A stretch of DNA of 64,000 nt from Macrothele yani (Eukaryota > Arthropoda > Arachnida > Araneae > Macrothelidae): assembly GCA_039090855.1 (NCBI GenBank), contig CM077024.1, positions 61,341,594 to 61,405,593 of the forward strand. The letters are read 5' to 3'. Below the pieces are notes generated by a model. That model saw only the letters and a program-made list of their open reading frames with translations. It was not told the origin of the DNA and made no database searches. Below, one piece after another: positions 21,145 through 32,265 of the stretch. The first letter of the stretch is position 1. Every line of letters starts with the position of its first letter. The position numbers and the translations under genes are program-made.

Positions 21145-23090
21145 CATTTTTTACGCTTTCCAACCGTAAGTTGAAGAAGCGTATATGCTCCAGCTTTGTC
21201 CGTCCTTATGTCCGTCCGTCCATCCATCTGTCCTCACGATAACTGGCGTTAAAACGGTTCGATTTCGATGAAATTTTAGTATGTGGTCGGGGATGAACTG
21301 GGAACGAACCCTATTGAAAATGGGACAAATGGGGTCAAAGGTCACGACGTAGGATCGGGATCATTAGATTGCCCTTATGCGTCATAACTTGCGTAAATAT
21401 GGTTCGATTTCAATGACATTTTACTATGTGGTAGGAAACAACCTGGGGACAAACCCTATTGAATGTGGACAAACTGGGGTCAAAGGTCAGGACATGGGAT
21501 TGCGATCCATTCCATCGCTCTTATCCCATATTATTAAGGTGGACGTCAAGTAATTTTGCTTTCTATACTTCCAATGGAAAAACTTTTGTACACATTTCCT
21601 TCACAATTAATGTGTTCCCAAGGATGAAAATTTGAACATCGATTAAAATAATTTTATTATAACTTGGAATGCTTAATATTTTCTAAAACATAACCATAAT
21701 TACATTAAAAATCAATAACTTTTCCTATGGTGTTGTTGAAACCAGAAAAAGGATGGCGCGACCTGGACTTTGATGACGTCAGTAGACAAACAAATGTTGG
21801 ATTGCATAATTACGGTTGTGTTTTAGAAAATATTAAGTATTCCAAGTTATAAAATGAAGCTATTTTAATCGATGTTCAAATTTTCATCCTTGTAAACGCA
21901 TTAATTGTCCAGATAAAAGATGGCGCAACCTGTATTTTCTTGACGTCAGTAGACAAACAAATGTTGGATTGCATAATTATGGTTTTGTTTTAGAAAATAT
22001 TAAGTTTTCCAAGTTATAAAATGAAGATATGTTAATCGATGTTCAAATTTTCATCCTTGGGAACGCATTAATTGGGAAGAAAATTTGTACAGAAATTTTT
22101 CCATTCGAAGTACAGGAAGCAAAATTACTTGACGTTCCCCTTAAAGGAGCAATTCTTGTATGTATGTAAATTTTATTTTGAAAACGGCTGTCAGGATTTT
22201 GATGAAAGTCGTTAACCTACCGTTTTCTGGTACTAGAAATCGATTTAGCTTGACCTCGACTTTAAGAAAATTTGTTTAGTGGGTTAAATAACCAACCCGA
22301 ATTCCCAAGTTTGTAGTGTGGTGTCTTTGCGTCGCCCCATTTGATGTTGCCGAGCATTCATGCCATCTATCTCATTACGTCACGCGTTGTTTGTGGATCC
22401 TATTAAAGTTTTATGACGTCACACTCTTGCTAGCAGATAGTCGCGATTCCCATCTGCCTAATTACGTCACGCGTTGTGTGCGTATGTTCGTCCGCAAGAT
22501 AACTCGCGTAAAAATCGTTCGATTTCGATGAAATTTTAGTATGTGGTAGGGGAACAACTGGGAAGGAACCCTATTGAAAGTAAATGAAATGGGGAAAAAG
22601 GTCAGGACATAAGAGTGTCCTGACCTTTTTTTCGATTAAATTTTAGTATGTGGTAGGAGACCACCTGGGGACAAACCCTATTAAAATTGCCATTATGTGT
22701 CATAACTTACGTAAAAATGTTTCGATTTGGATGAAATGTTGGAGGGACCTGTCTGGGAACGAATCCTATTGAAAATGGGCGAAATGGGGTGAAAGGTTAG
22801 GACACAGGATCGGGATCTGTTCCATAGCGCTTATGCATCATAACTTACGTAAAATTGCTTCGATTGCGACAAAACTTTATCTTCTTATATCGGAGGTATA
22901 CTGAACCAGTTCTGTTGAATATCATCCAAATGGATCAAAGGTCAGGGCACAGGGGTGAGATTTATTCCACAGCAATTTTCCTCATAACTTGAGTAATAGC
23001 TTGAGTAATAGCTTGAGTAATGATTTCTAGTATATTGGAAAGCGTATCATAATCAATGCATTGCATGATTTTACGAACTTGTTTCTTTCA
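21145..23090 (+). repeat. Dispersed repeat D, copy 1
   Basis: The sequence is homologous to 49625-50930. It contains at least four units of 130-180 bp built on ttcgatttcgatgaaatttt, agtatgtggtaggg, aaccctattgaaaatggg and ggggtcaaaggtcaggacat, preceded by a gtccgtccgtcc stretch. No coding sequence, LTR or terminal inverted repeat was found. It is interrupted by the MITE at 21538-22140. Confidence 0.75.
21538..22140. mobile_element. TTAA-flanked MITE (603 bp)
   Basis: TTAA stands at 21534-21537 and 22141-22144. The homologous repeat at 49843-49846 has a single TTAA with no insertion, so the boundaries are direct. The ends are GGTGGACGTCAAGTAATTTT and the inverse of GGGGAACGTCAAGTAATTTT, extending as inverted repeats for about 130 bp. 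A segment of about 170 bp inside is duplicated in tandem (about 21750-22080). TTAA targets occur in piggyBac and Kolobok families; the G-rich tips fit Kolobok better, but this is tentative. Confidence 0.85.
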
Positions 23091-23969
23091 TTAGTTGTTT
23101 TTTCATTTGACGTTGTAGAAGATTAAGTGGAAATATATGGTGAATTCAAAAGTCTCAATAGATTATACCAATTGTTTTTGCTGTGTCTGTTATAAATCAT
23201 CATATCCTTCGACACTTTTGTACGCTTTAATAGCGTTATTGAAAGAAAACTGCGATTTGTATGAATTCAAAATATTATAGAAGAAGACGATAGTGATCCA
23301 CAAAACAGAATTTCTAGTAATAGTTAGTGGAACGGATGTATCTGTGGAGCACGGTAAAATAAAGCCAGTATCATTCTTGCAGAATAGAAGACGTACTTTC
23401 ATCAAGTTGATTATCTTAACGACAAAACTAACACAATTTCGGGAGCAACTATATTTTCTATAATTTAAGTTTCGATTAGACAAAAAAAGATAACTCATAA
23501 AATCTAATTATTTTGTCATAGGCTGAAGTCACTGGCTTGTTCACATAGTATGTATATAAATCAGCAGGAATACAAAACCAAAGTGAAAAGAAAGAGAACA
23601 AAAAAGAAAATAAAACCTTGAGACGTTTTAAACATGAGAGAATAGGTAAAGAAAATATATTGCTATACTAAGAAGTAAATACAGAACTCTAATCACAAGC
23701 AAAGGAAAGGAATACAACATAAAGCAACAAAAACATAACTGAGGGAAGCATTAGAAAATCAATTATGAGTGAGTGCTTAAGCTTTGAAAAGACACGCAAC
23801 AAGTTGACTCAAGTGAGTCTTTTCCTATAGTCATCAAAATCGGTGGAAGTTAAACATTTGGCCATCCAGAAGCTGTAAGTAAAGTGGTTAGGTGCGAGTG
23901 AGCAAAACATATTTTACTTTATATACCGTGTATATAGAGAGAGATAGAGAAAAAGAGAGAGTGGAGAGT
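23091..23969. other. Unassigned AT-rich DNA
   Basis: No gene or known repeat recognised; a short GA-rich run lies at 23935-23965. Confidence 0.5.
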
Positions 23970-25000
23970 GTACATACCGTGTTGTCAGAAATATTCGGAT
24001 ACTTTAACGTATGTAAATAACCGTTCATCTCCAGAGCCAGGCGCGCACGCGAGGTTTGTGTTGGGTGTCGCATTATAAAGCGGAGCATTGGCGCACCTAT
24101 TAGGCCGCATTTGAAATGACTATGTAGCACGGAAATGAATTTGAAGAATTTGAAATAGGCATAGTGTTGGACGTCATCTGAGTAAACAATTAATGCGTAG
24201 CATTGCCGTTCTTCTAGAATTCCCGAAATACAATGTAGCTGATATTCTTCGTCAATGGAAAGCAGACTGTGCCACTACATCGAAGCCGTGCTTTGGAAGG
24301 CTGCACAAACTGGGTGATGGTGCTGAACGAAGCTTACTAAGCTACAGAACAACTATTTGCACCAGAACAATTCGTCGATAACTGCATACCAACGGTTTTC
24401 ATACTAAGTCAGCTGCGCACAAACCCGTCATAGACAGTACCGGACAACGACTGCAGTGATGCCTCTTTCGCCGCTCGTGAGCTACAGAAGAGTTAGAAGA
24501 GGATCGTGTAGAGAGAAGAATCACTAACTCACATTTTCGTTCGGATAGACGTACTTGGATGTGGAATTTTCCCAAGGGTCGCTGATAGATGGGCTGAAAT
24601 GTTCCTACCGTCAAGTCTAGGAGAAGAATTGGGATGGTGTTTAGCTCATTCTGCTGGAAAGAACTCGGTTCTTTTGTTGTGGTGGCATCCAGCGTAACGG
24701 CCTTCATGTACAAAGACATTCTGAATGATTTCGCACTGTCGACGCTGTGGCGGTCTTTCGGTGCCGATCCCTATATTTTACAACAAGATCGAGCGGCTTG
24801 CCACACTGCAAGGTCTGTTCACTCTTGGTTTGAGGACCAGGAAGTCCGGGTGCTGGATCGGTCGACACACATAGCCAGATCTAAATCGATAGAACATCTA
24901 TATGACGAGCTAAATGGCCGAATGCAATCTCGTAGGGTAAGACCTTTCACCAAGGATAGCCCTATCTTAGAAACTTTGTACGAGCAATAGAGGATTACTC
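23970..25000 (+). pseudogene. Degenerate Tc1-type transposase
   Basis: The C-terminal half (24634-24990) retains LQQDRAACHTARSVHSWF (second Asp) and SIEHLYDELNGR (Glu) with 34 residues between, the Tc1 spacing. Upstream, 24130-24630 is a heavily decayed N-terminal region with many stops; EFEEFEIGIVLDV is a relic of the helix-turn-helix. A possible left terminus begins TACATACCGTGTTGTCAGAA at 23971; no matching right terminus was seen. It is inactive. Confidence 0.7.
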
Positions 25001-25291
25001 TGATACTGACTTACGGGTATCTCGTGCAAATATTGCCTGGAAAGGACGCTGCGGTCATAACTACGAAACGTGGGCTCACTATGTACCGATTTCGACAAAT
25101 AAATATTCTTGTTTCAATTCGAAAATGTTTTAATTTCACTAAAACAGCGCAATCTCAAAGACACACGTCATCTTCTTCAATACATGTACCCGGAAGGATC
25201 TCTGAATTATGAACACCCCTATCAAAAGATAATGAGGCACGTTGACTACGTGATTTTCGAGAAGACGCCATTAGTCGACCGACGTAGCATA

Positions 25292-26502
25292 TACACTGAG
25301 TGGCCACTTTATTATGACCACCTGACAGTTTTAAGCAAATGAGCTATGGCTGCACGCTGTTGCCGCCATAGGGCGAAGCTAGTATAAAAAAGGAAAACTT
25401 AGAGGTTGAGACAGTAGTAGAAGGGATGTTTGGGTGACGCGATGGGTAAAAAATGCGATTTGACGGACTTTCAACGTGGAATGATTGTAGGATCTCGGAG
25501 CCATCGAGCGAGTATCACCGAAACCGCCGCATTCGTGAAATGTTCCAGAGCAGCTGTTGTTAAAATCTTTAAAGACTGAACTGTCAAACAAAAAACTGGT
25601 GCAACGTGTGGTCGTCATCGACTAGTGACTGCTCGGGCGGAACGGAGAGTGTCCAGACTGGTAACAGACAACAGAAGGGCAACAGTGCAGCAAATTACAG
25701 ACCATCTTAATCAAGTATCCCCTCAAATGATCTCTGCACGCACTGTTCGCCGTACACTGCATCGGATTTGATATGGCAGCTGAAGGCCTGTTCGAACACC
25801 TTTGCTGTCTGCAGTTAACAAGAGAAAACGTCTCCAGTTCGCACAAGAGCGCAAAGATTGAACAGTCGATAATTGGAAACAAATTATGTGGTGCGATGAA
25901 TCACGTTTTCAGTTGCACCATACCGATGGCCGAGTGAGAATTTGGCAGAAACAGCACGAAAGCATGGACCCCAAATGCATTGCTACAAACCTTCAAGCTG
26001 GTGGAGGCAACGTCATGGTTTGGGGAATGTTTTCCTGGCATGCTTTGGGCCCTTTAATTTGTGTTAATCAACGTCTGACTGGCACATCATATCTAAACAT
26101 CGTTGCGGACCAAGTGCATTGTGTCATGTGGATGGTTTATCCCAATGGCGTTGGCTACTTTTAAGAAGATAATGCGTCTTGTCATAGTCATCGTATTGTA
26201 CAGAATTGGTTTCAGGAACATGCCTGTGAGTTTACTTTGCTTAGGTGGTCGCGACCAGATCTCAACCCTATTGAGAATTTGTGGGATGAAGTTGAACGAG
26301 CCATCAGACAGCTGGATCCACAACCCTGCAATCTCCCACTCCTGGAAAGTGCTATTCATCAAGCATGGTCTCAGATTCCACAAACCACCTATCAACATCT
26401 CGTGGAGTCCATGCCACGAAGAATCGACGCAGTATTAAAGGAAAAAGGAGGCCCAACGAAGTACTGAGGGGGTGGTCATAATAAAGTGGCCACTCAGTGT
26501 AT
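25292..26502 (+). mobile_element. Tc1-type element with intact terminal repeats
   Basis: About 29 bp of near-perfect inverted termini (CACTGAGTGGCCACTTTATT) enclose 1.2 kb. The transposase runs from the ATG at 25442 to 26466 with several in-frame stops, one frame change and a TAA just before the second Asp. Visible blocks are MGKKCDLTDFQRGMIVG (DNA binding), CDESRFQLHHTDGR (first Asp), EDNASCHSHRIVQNWF (second Asp) and LNPIENLWDEVE (Glu). There are 34 residues between the last two, so it is DD34E. It ends GGPTKY. All three catalytic residues survive, but the protein cannot be made. Confidence 0.9.
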
Positions 26503-27217
26503 AAGGTGTGAGTGGAGCACTAGGTAGTAAAATTCGGATCGTCATGCTCAAACGGAAGGACTTATTGGACTTTGTGAAAGGACAGATAGTAGTGGCTCGG
26601 AGAACGCGTTCCTCGATTTCCCAAACGGCTGAACTAGTGAGTTATTCGTAAGACGTGGTAGCTCAAGTTTATCAGGACTGGCGTGAAAATGGTCAAACAA
26701 CGAGCCGGAGGAAAAGCCGGTGGAGGCGGTTGTATGCTATGGAGCATGATCACCTTGCAGGAACATGGACCCCTAGTGCATGTGGAACAAAGCATAACTA
26801 GTGCACACTATCGTGAATTGCTTGATGACTTTGTACACACAGGAATGTTTCACTTTTCCCAAATGGCGACGTTGTCTTCCAAGGTGACAACGCGCCGAAC
26901 CGCAGGTCCAGTGTTGTGCATGAATGGTATGAGGAATACAGTTCACACTTCCAGCATATCGATTGACCTCCGAATTTCCCAGATATAAATCCCATAGAAC
27001 TCTTGTGGAACACTATGGAACAGCATATCAAGCGTCTGGATAAACCGATCACTTTCCTCTTATCTGCATTGGAGGCCGCATTACACACAGCTTGGTTGGG
27101 TATACCACCCATCTGCTTCCGAAACGACGCCACGTCGGATAGCTTCTGTACTGAAGGCGAAAGGAGGACCGACGAAGTATTAGGTAGGTGATCACAATTC
27201 AGTGATCATTCAGTGTA
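26503..27217 (+). pseudogene. Internally deleted Tc1-type element
   Basis: The N-terminal DNA-binding part (about 26544-26690: LLDFVKGQIVVARR, SISQTAELVSY) is joined directly to the middle of the catalytic domain (RKAGGGGCMLWSM, HGPLVHVEQSITSAHYRELL). The first Asp is therefore deleted. The second Asp and the Glu region are frame-broken, with IELLWNTMEQHIKRLDKP visible. The right terminus is gatcacaattcagtgatcat followed by tcagtgta at 27210-27217. That terminus is the seed of the 101-bp array that follows. Confidence 0.75.
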
Positions 27218-27555
27218 TGTTGAATCCATGCCACGTCTGATAGCTGTTGTTCTGAGGGCGAAAGGAGGACCAACGAAGTATTAGGTAGGTAGTCATACTT
27301 CAGTGATCACTCAGTGTATGTTGAATCGATTCCACGTCTGATAGCTGTTGTTCTGAGGGCAAGAGGAGGACCAACGAAGTATTAGGTAGGTGATCATAAT
27401 TCAGTGATCACTCAGTGTATGTTGAATCGATGCCACGTCTGATAGCTACTGTACTGTGTGCGAAAGGAGGACCAACGAAGTATTAGGTAGGTGGTGTGAC
27501 GTGCCTGCAGTGCAGGACGCACACGACATAAAGGCAGATAGCAGTGACAACGAAC

Positions 27556-27627
27556 GTCCGCGTAGCTCAATTGCTTGAGCGACTTATTCCGGAATTAGGG
27601 GATCCGAGTTCGAGCCACGGTGTGGAG
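27556..27627 (+). other. tRNA-like domain in TRIM copy B, 5' LTR
   Basis: The 72-nt domain begins GTCCGCGTAGCTCAATTG with B box AGTTCGAGCC. The D-arm and acceptor are decayed relative to the 3' LTR copy. Confidence 0.75.
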
Positions 27628-27945
27628 AAAAATGACGGAGAAATTTACTTCGTTATAATGGCGCCCGAACGATGTTCTTTGCACACCGCGAGATGGGAAA
27701 TATAAGAGAATCCCTTCTTCAGCGCTTCGAAAAATAAATGTGTGTGACGTTGCATTCCACACACCAGATTGACTGGGAGTTCTCAAGTGCACGTTCTACA
27801 GCGGATGACTGCCTACGGAAATTCATGGTCACGGCTGACCCGTGGGCCATGCCCCCGGACCACTTTCCGGGTGGTGTGGGGAGATGTGACGTGCCTGCCG
27901 TGCAGGACGCACACGACATAAATGCAGATAGCAGCGACAACGAAC

Positions 27946-28017
27946 GTCCGCGTAGCTCAATTGGTAGAGCGACTTATTCCGAAATGGGGGTATCCGAGTT
28001 CGAGCCTTGGCGTGGAC
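27946..28017 (+). other. tRNA-like domain in TRIM copy B, 3' LTR
   Basis: Acceptor GTCCGCG pairs with CGTGGAC over all seven positions (one G-T). The D-arm is GCTC/GAGC with GG in the loop. The A box TAGCTCAATTGGTAGAG is consensus and the B box AGTTCGAGCC is near consensus. Confidence 0.85.
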
Positions 28018-28214
28018 AAAAATGACGCAGAAATTTACTTCGTTATAGTGGTCATAATTCAATGATCACTCGGTGTCTGTGATTCTATATATAATCTAAG
28101 GCACGTCAAATTTTCGTTTGCTTTTTTCCTGCGAGCTAAAGATAACCTCAGGAAAAACAGAATTTTTTTTTTGTTCTGTTTCCTCAAAATCGTATTCAAA
28201 ATTTGTAATAACAA

Positions 28215-29300
28215 TCGTTCAAACTGAAAAATAAATTGAACTTGAATTTAATTTTGCCATGTTACACTATCTAGCATACGATTAAATCGCACATACAATT
28301 TCTGTACCAAAAAAAACATTAACCAAACACAAACCGCACCATATGCAAACACAAAAGAAATACAATACATATATGTAAGAAATGCAGTAATATAACACAA
28401 AAATGCAAAAATATGAATAATAATGCAACTAATACAAACACATGAACCATCAGACATGCAAATATAATTATTATACAATAATAATATACATATCATGCAA
28501 AGTACAAAAGAAGTTATAGTAACACAAAAACACATATGACAATACAAATAGTACTACGTATATTACAAGCACTTATTCAATCAACTCTAGTGTAACAAAG
28601 CAGAGAACCAGGGGAAAAGCCTAATGTAGGCCTGACGAGCCCCTGGCCCCCTAATAAAAAAAAGAAGTGCTAAGTCAAAAAATTATCCTCCTATACAGCT
28701 GCAATTTACATAATCACAATTGTAGATAGTCAAGCCAGAAACATATTAACTGTATATCAAATAATTCCTTAATTCTCTTTTAAATAAAGCATAGTTAACA
28801 ACTGATCTAATATAAACCGGCATCCAGAGTCGAGGGTAAGTGGCATTGATATTAAAATGTAAAACGTTTGTCCGAGAGCTGGGGATCACCAAATCGGTAT
28901 ATCCACGAGTGTGATAAACATGCTCAGGACGACACACCGTAATTAGATTTAAATGCTTATTAGCATAGACACGCTCATGCATTAACAACATAAGTCTGAA
29001 AATGTACAGTTTCTCAAAAATCAGTAACTTAGAACGGTAGAACAAACTATCCGCATTTTCCGATTGATTTAACAATCGAACAAATTTGGTTTTCAAAGTA
29101 AAAATTCTTTAAATATTTCCTCTACTTGTCATTCCCCAAGCTAAAAGACAGTAAGACATAAGTGGGTAAATAAAAGAATAATAGAGTACTAACTTTATTT
29201 TAATTGGCAAGCAACTCGAAATCCTGGACAAAACTTCAATACGAGATCTCAATCTAACAGATTGATTATCTTGAAGTTTATCTCTTACATCCACATTAAG
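28215..29300 (-). pseudogene. LINE reverse transcriptase C-terminal end and 3' UTR
   Basis: Minus-strand frames (29109-29294, then 28746-29096) read SRISSCLPIKIKLVLYYSFI with YPLMSYCLLAWG, and later FEKLYIFRLMLLMHERVYAN and HTRGYTDLVIPSSRT. This is the conserved end of the reverse transcriptase protein in CR1/Jockey-type LINEs. A frame break at about 29100 separates the parts. The AT-rich stretch 28215-28745 looks like its 3' UTR, ending left with a taaattcaagttcaattta tail. The catalytic FADD region is not present, so the copy is 5' truncated and dead. Confidence 0.7.
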
Positions 29301-29869
29301 TTGAAGACTTATTTGTAAGTGCGCTCTTCTAATACTAATTCATTGTGCTTTACGGTGCAGATTTTATTTTAAAAACGTCATTTTTGAAAAAAATATTAAT
29401 TCCTTTTTAAACAAAGAACATTTATTTATTTTAAGCAAAAATTCCCCAAAATTTCCCTGACTCCCATATTTACCAAAAGCGTTGCCGCCCATTGTGTGGT
29501 AACATAGGTCCTCCTCCAGCGAAAATTAGGGAACTGACGGACGCTATCACATCTGCTTAGCTAAGCGATAAGCATACCTGTAGAACGATCTTAACACCTC
29601 GTTGTATCCGTGCCACATCGAATCGAGGCAAAAGAAGATAGGCAGACCTACGATGAAATGCGTGATGAATCATAACGAATTTCCGGGAACAACTGGATGA
29701 AGAAGGCCAAAGACAACATGAAATAAATTAACAGAGCTTCTGTCAAGTTGTGAGAAAATAATGTTGAGGAGTATAATGGAAAGGAAAGAACATTGCACAT
29801 ATGGGTGTCACAACAAACGTTCTGCATGCTGTCCATTTTTGAAAAAAGCATGAAGTAAGGGAGGAAACT
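29301..29869. other. Unassigned DNA
   Basis: No gene or repeat recognised. Confidence 0.5.
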
Positions 29870-30530
29870 TACCTTATTGCTGTTCAATGTACTCCCCTCC
29901 GCTGCTAATGACAGCTTGCCAGCGGTGAGGTAGGTCCTGGATGCCCCGTAGTAGGCCATCTTTGTTCAGCTATCGTATTACTCGAGTCACTTTCAATGAC
30001 AGTTCGTCCAGCGATTGGTAGCGGGTGCCACGGAGCCGATTTTGTAACTTTGAGAAAAGATCAAAGTCGGGTGGACTGAGATCAATGCTGTATAGTGTGA
30101 GGGATAAAGTTTTCCAGCCATATTTCGACAAAAGTTCCCGTACCAAAGCTGCACCATTACACGATGCGTTGTCATGCAGCAAGATCGCTCCTGCTTCCAA
30201 CATGTTAGGGCGATTTTGACGAATTTTTGATTTCAACTTTGTCCTCAGAAAGAAACTGTGCTTCGATCGAGAAAAGGTCCTTCCCCACAAACTTCTTGAA
30301 GGACAGTGTGGATCTGTATCGACGTTTTTCTCCTCAGAGTTTCCATTTTCACGTACGAGCGCTGGTCTAACGCATGGACGCGACCTGGGGAGCTGCAAGC
30401 TCCCATTTCCAAACCCCCCGACGTCCACACAGCAAATGATCACGCGTCGTTCTGACACCCCTGCGTTGCTGAGAGTCTGACCTTGACATTACGCAATCAT
30501 TTTCCCAATTGCATCAGCCGCTTCCGTTTT
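29870..30530 (-). pseudogene. mariner-type (DD34D) transposase fragment
   Basis: The best block is in frame 29970-30458: EAGAILLHDNASCNGAALVR (second Asp), then LSPPDFDLFSKLQNRLRG (third Asp), 34 residues apart, as in mariner and SETMAR-like sequences. Downstream codons in the same frame after a stop read on to DLPHRWQAVISSGGEYIEQQ at about 29880, the usual mariner end. The N-terminal half is shredded by frame changes. No terminal repeats were located. Confidence 0.75.
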
Positions 30531-30609
30531 AGGTTAACGTGTGCAGCACTTCTGTTATGACCCTCGTACTCTCTCCTATAACAGGAAAGCTGAAAGTGTA
30601 ACACTTCTT

Positions 30610-31038
30610 TTCCATTTGCCGACTAAATGCTATCATTATCAACATCAGCTATTCTTTATCCACTATACTCGTTGGTCTCCTCAAGTATTTCCCGCAGATA
30701 TTTGCAATTCTCTTTCGTGCCATTCCGGCATTCTTTCGAATTTCATTCCGGTCAGCTCCCACGGGGCATTCCTTTGAGTCTTTCTCTATTCTTTGGCACC
30801 CACCCAGCCTAGTAATTCAGTTCTCCATCGGTGGCCAATACTTTTACCTATATGTCCAGCCCATGATCAAAGGATCTTTACTTTGATCATGATGTTATCA
30901 ACTTCTGTCATTTTCCAGATCCATGAGTTCCTATTGCTATCTTTTTTGTTTACACAAAGTATTAATCTCTTGATGTCCCTTTGACATGTCTGTAACCTCT
31001 TAATGCCATTCTTAGTTAACGTCTATGTACCTGATCCA
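30610..31038 (-). pseudogene. RTE-like LINE, 3' fragment
   Basis: Minus-strand conceptual reading gives WTLTKNGIKRLQTCQRDIK, RNSWIWKMTEVDNIMIKVK, WAGHIGKS and HRWRTELLGWVPK. These match block for block the better copy at 44448-45340. Stops and frame changes are present. It begins abruptly at the Tc1 element starting at 31039. Confidence 0.75.
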
Positions 31039-32265
31039 TACACTGAAATGCCAAAAGTCATGGGATAGCAGTATGTAAATTTTTAACTGGCGCTGCCGTC
31101 GTATAAAGGCTTGGACGCACGCCACGATTTTTATCAGTTGCGAGGTGCAATCTCGTGAGTCAGATTGAACAACCGCCCGTAGGATTATACCATGCCGACG
31201 TGAATTATAGGAATTTGAAAGAGACATGGTTTTGGGATTCACACGGATGGGACATTCAATTTCCAAAGTTGTGCGGACATTCAACATTCCTCGATCCTCG
31301 GTATCGCGTGTATAGCGAGAATACCTCATGGAAGACATTACCACTCACCGTGGACAGCACAGTGGCCGACCACAGATGCTGAATGTCCGTGACCAACGGC
31401 GTCTAACAAGGATTGTTCCTACTAACAGACAAGCGACATTGGCTCAAACATCATCCACTTTCAATGCGGGAGGTACCACAGACATGTCCACCAGGTCATT
31501 GCAGGGTAATTTAGCGTCCATGGCGTATGGGAGCAGAAGACCCACTAGAGTGCCGTTGTTAACACCACGACATCGAACACAGAGCCTCACCTGAGCTCGC
31601 GAGCACGGTAATTGGACCCTGTAAGACTGACAACATGTGGTGTGGTCCAATGAGTCACGCTTCCAGCTGTTACGAGCTGATGGTAGGGTTCGGGTGTGGA
31701 GCAGACTCCATGAGGTCATGGACCCAAGTTGTCAACAAGGCACTGGTGGTTCCATAGATGTGCTGGTGGTGGTTCCATACTTGTATGAGGTTGTCGTTAC
31801 ATGGCATAATTTGGGTCCTCTGGTCCTCGTATACACGTCATTAATCGGCAATCGCTTTGTTGCTCTGCTGGGCAACCATTTGCATCCCTTCATGGACTTC
31901 GTGTACCCCAACAACGATCAGATTTTCCAGGCGGACAATGCACCATGTCATCTGGCCCAAGTTGTCCAAAATTCGTTCGAGGTGCATTCTGAACAGTTCC
32001 GATGGATGATTTGGCCACCACGTTCGCTTGACATGAACCCAATAGAGCACTTATGGGACGTGGTGGAAAGATCCATTCGCACCCAAGATCCTGCACATAC
32101 AAATACCAGGAAACTGTGGGCGGCTGTTCAGACGGTATGGCTCAACATCTCTCAAGAAGTTTTCCGGCCACTTGTGGAATCGATACCACGTCCAGTTACT
32201 GCACTTCGTCGAGCTAGAGGAGGCACTACACGATACGAGGTACGTATCCCATGACTTTTGGCACA
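31039..32265 (+). mobile_element. Tc1-type element, right terminus damaged
   Basis: The left end is TACACTGAAATGCCAAAAGT. The right end keeps catgacttttggca but lacks the last bases. The catalytic domain (31637-32254) reads MVWSNESRFQLLRADGRVRV, where Asn replaces the first catalytic Asp. It continues FQADNAPCHLAQVVQNSFEV (second Asp) and MNPIEHLWDVVERS (Glu), with 36 residues between, a DD36E spacing. It ends GGTTRYEV. The N-terminal DNA-binding half (31190-31630) has several stops and frame changes. It is inactive both by frame and by active site. Confidence 0.87.

Larger units (their letters stand above)
27495..28047 (+). mobile_element. Miniature LTR retrotransposon (TRIM), copy B
   Basis: Two 163-bp LTRs (27495-27657 and 27885-28047; about 14 differences) flank 227 bp. 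GTGG at 27491-27494 and 28048-28051 is the target duplication. The neighbouring array units give the exact empty site. A TGGCGCCCGAAC primer site is at 27659-27670 and a purine tract ggtggtgtggggaga at 27870-27884. LTRs begin TGTGACGTGCC and end CGTTATA. The internal region aligns by eye with that of copy A (inverted), for example gagaatcccttcttcagcgc. There is no coding capacity. Confidence 0.92.
27218..28077 (+). repeat. 101-bp tandem array grown from a Tc1 3' end
   Basis: Units are 27218-27318, 27319-27419 and 27420-27494 plus 28052-28077. Each is 101 bp and contains the transposase C-terminal codons (ending GGPTKY) and the terminal repeat. The third unit is split by TRIM copy B: 75 bp plus 26 bp equals 101 once the 4-bp duplication is counted once. 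Confidence 0.9.

Noticed and set aside
23190..23498. 102-codon minus frame
   Set aside because: AT-rich, hydrophobic by base composition, no domain, no neighbouring element ends.
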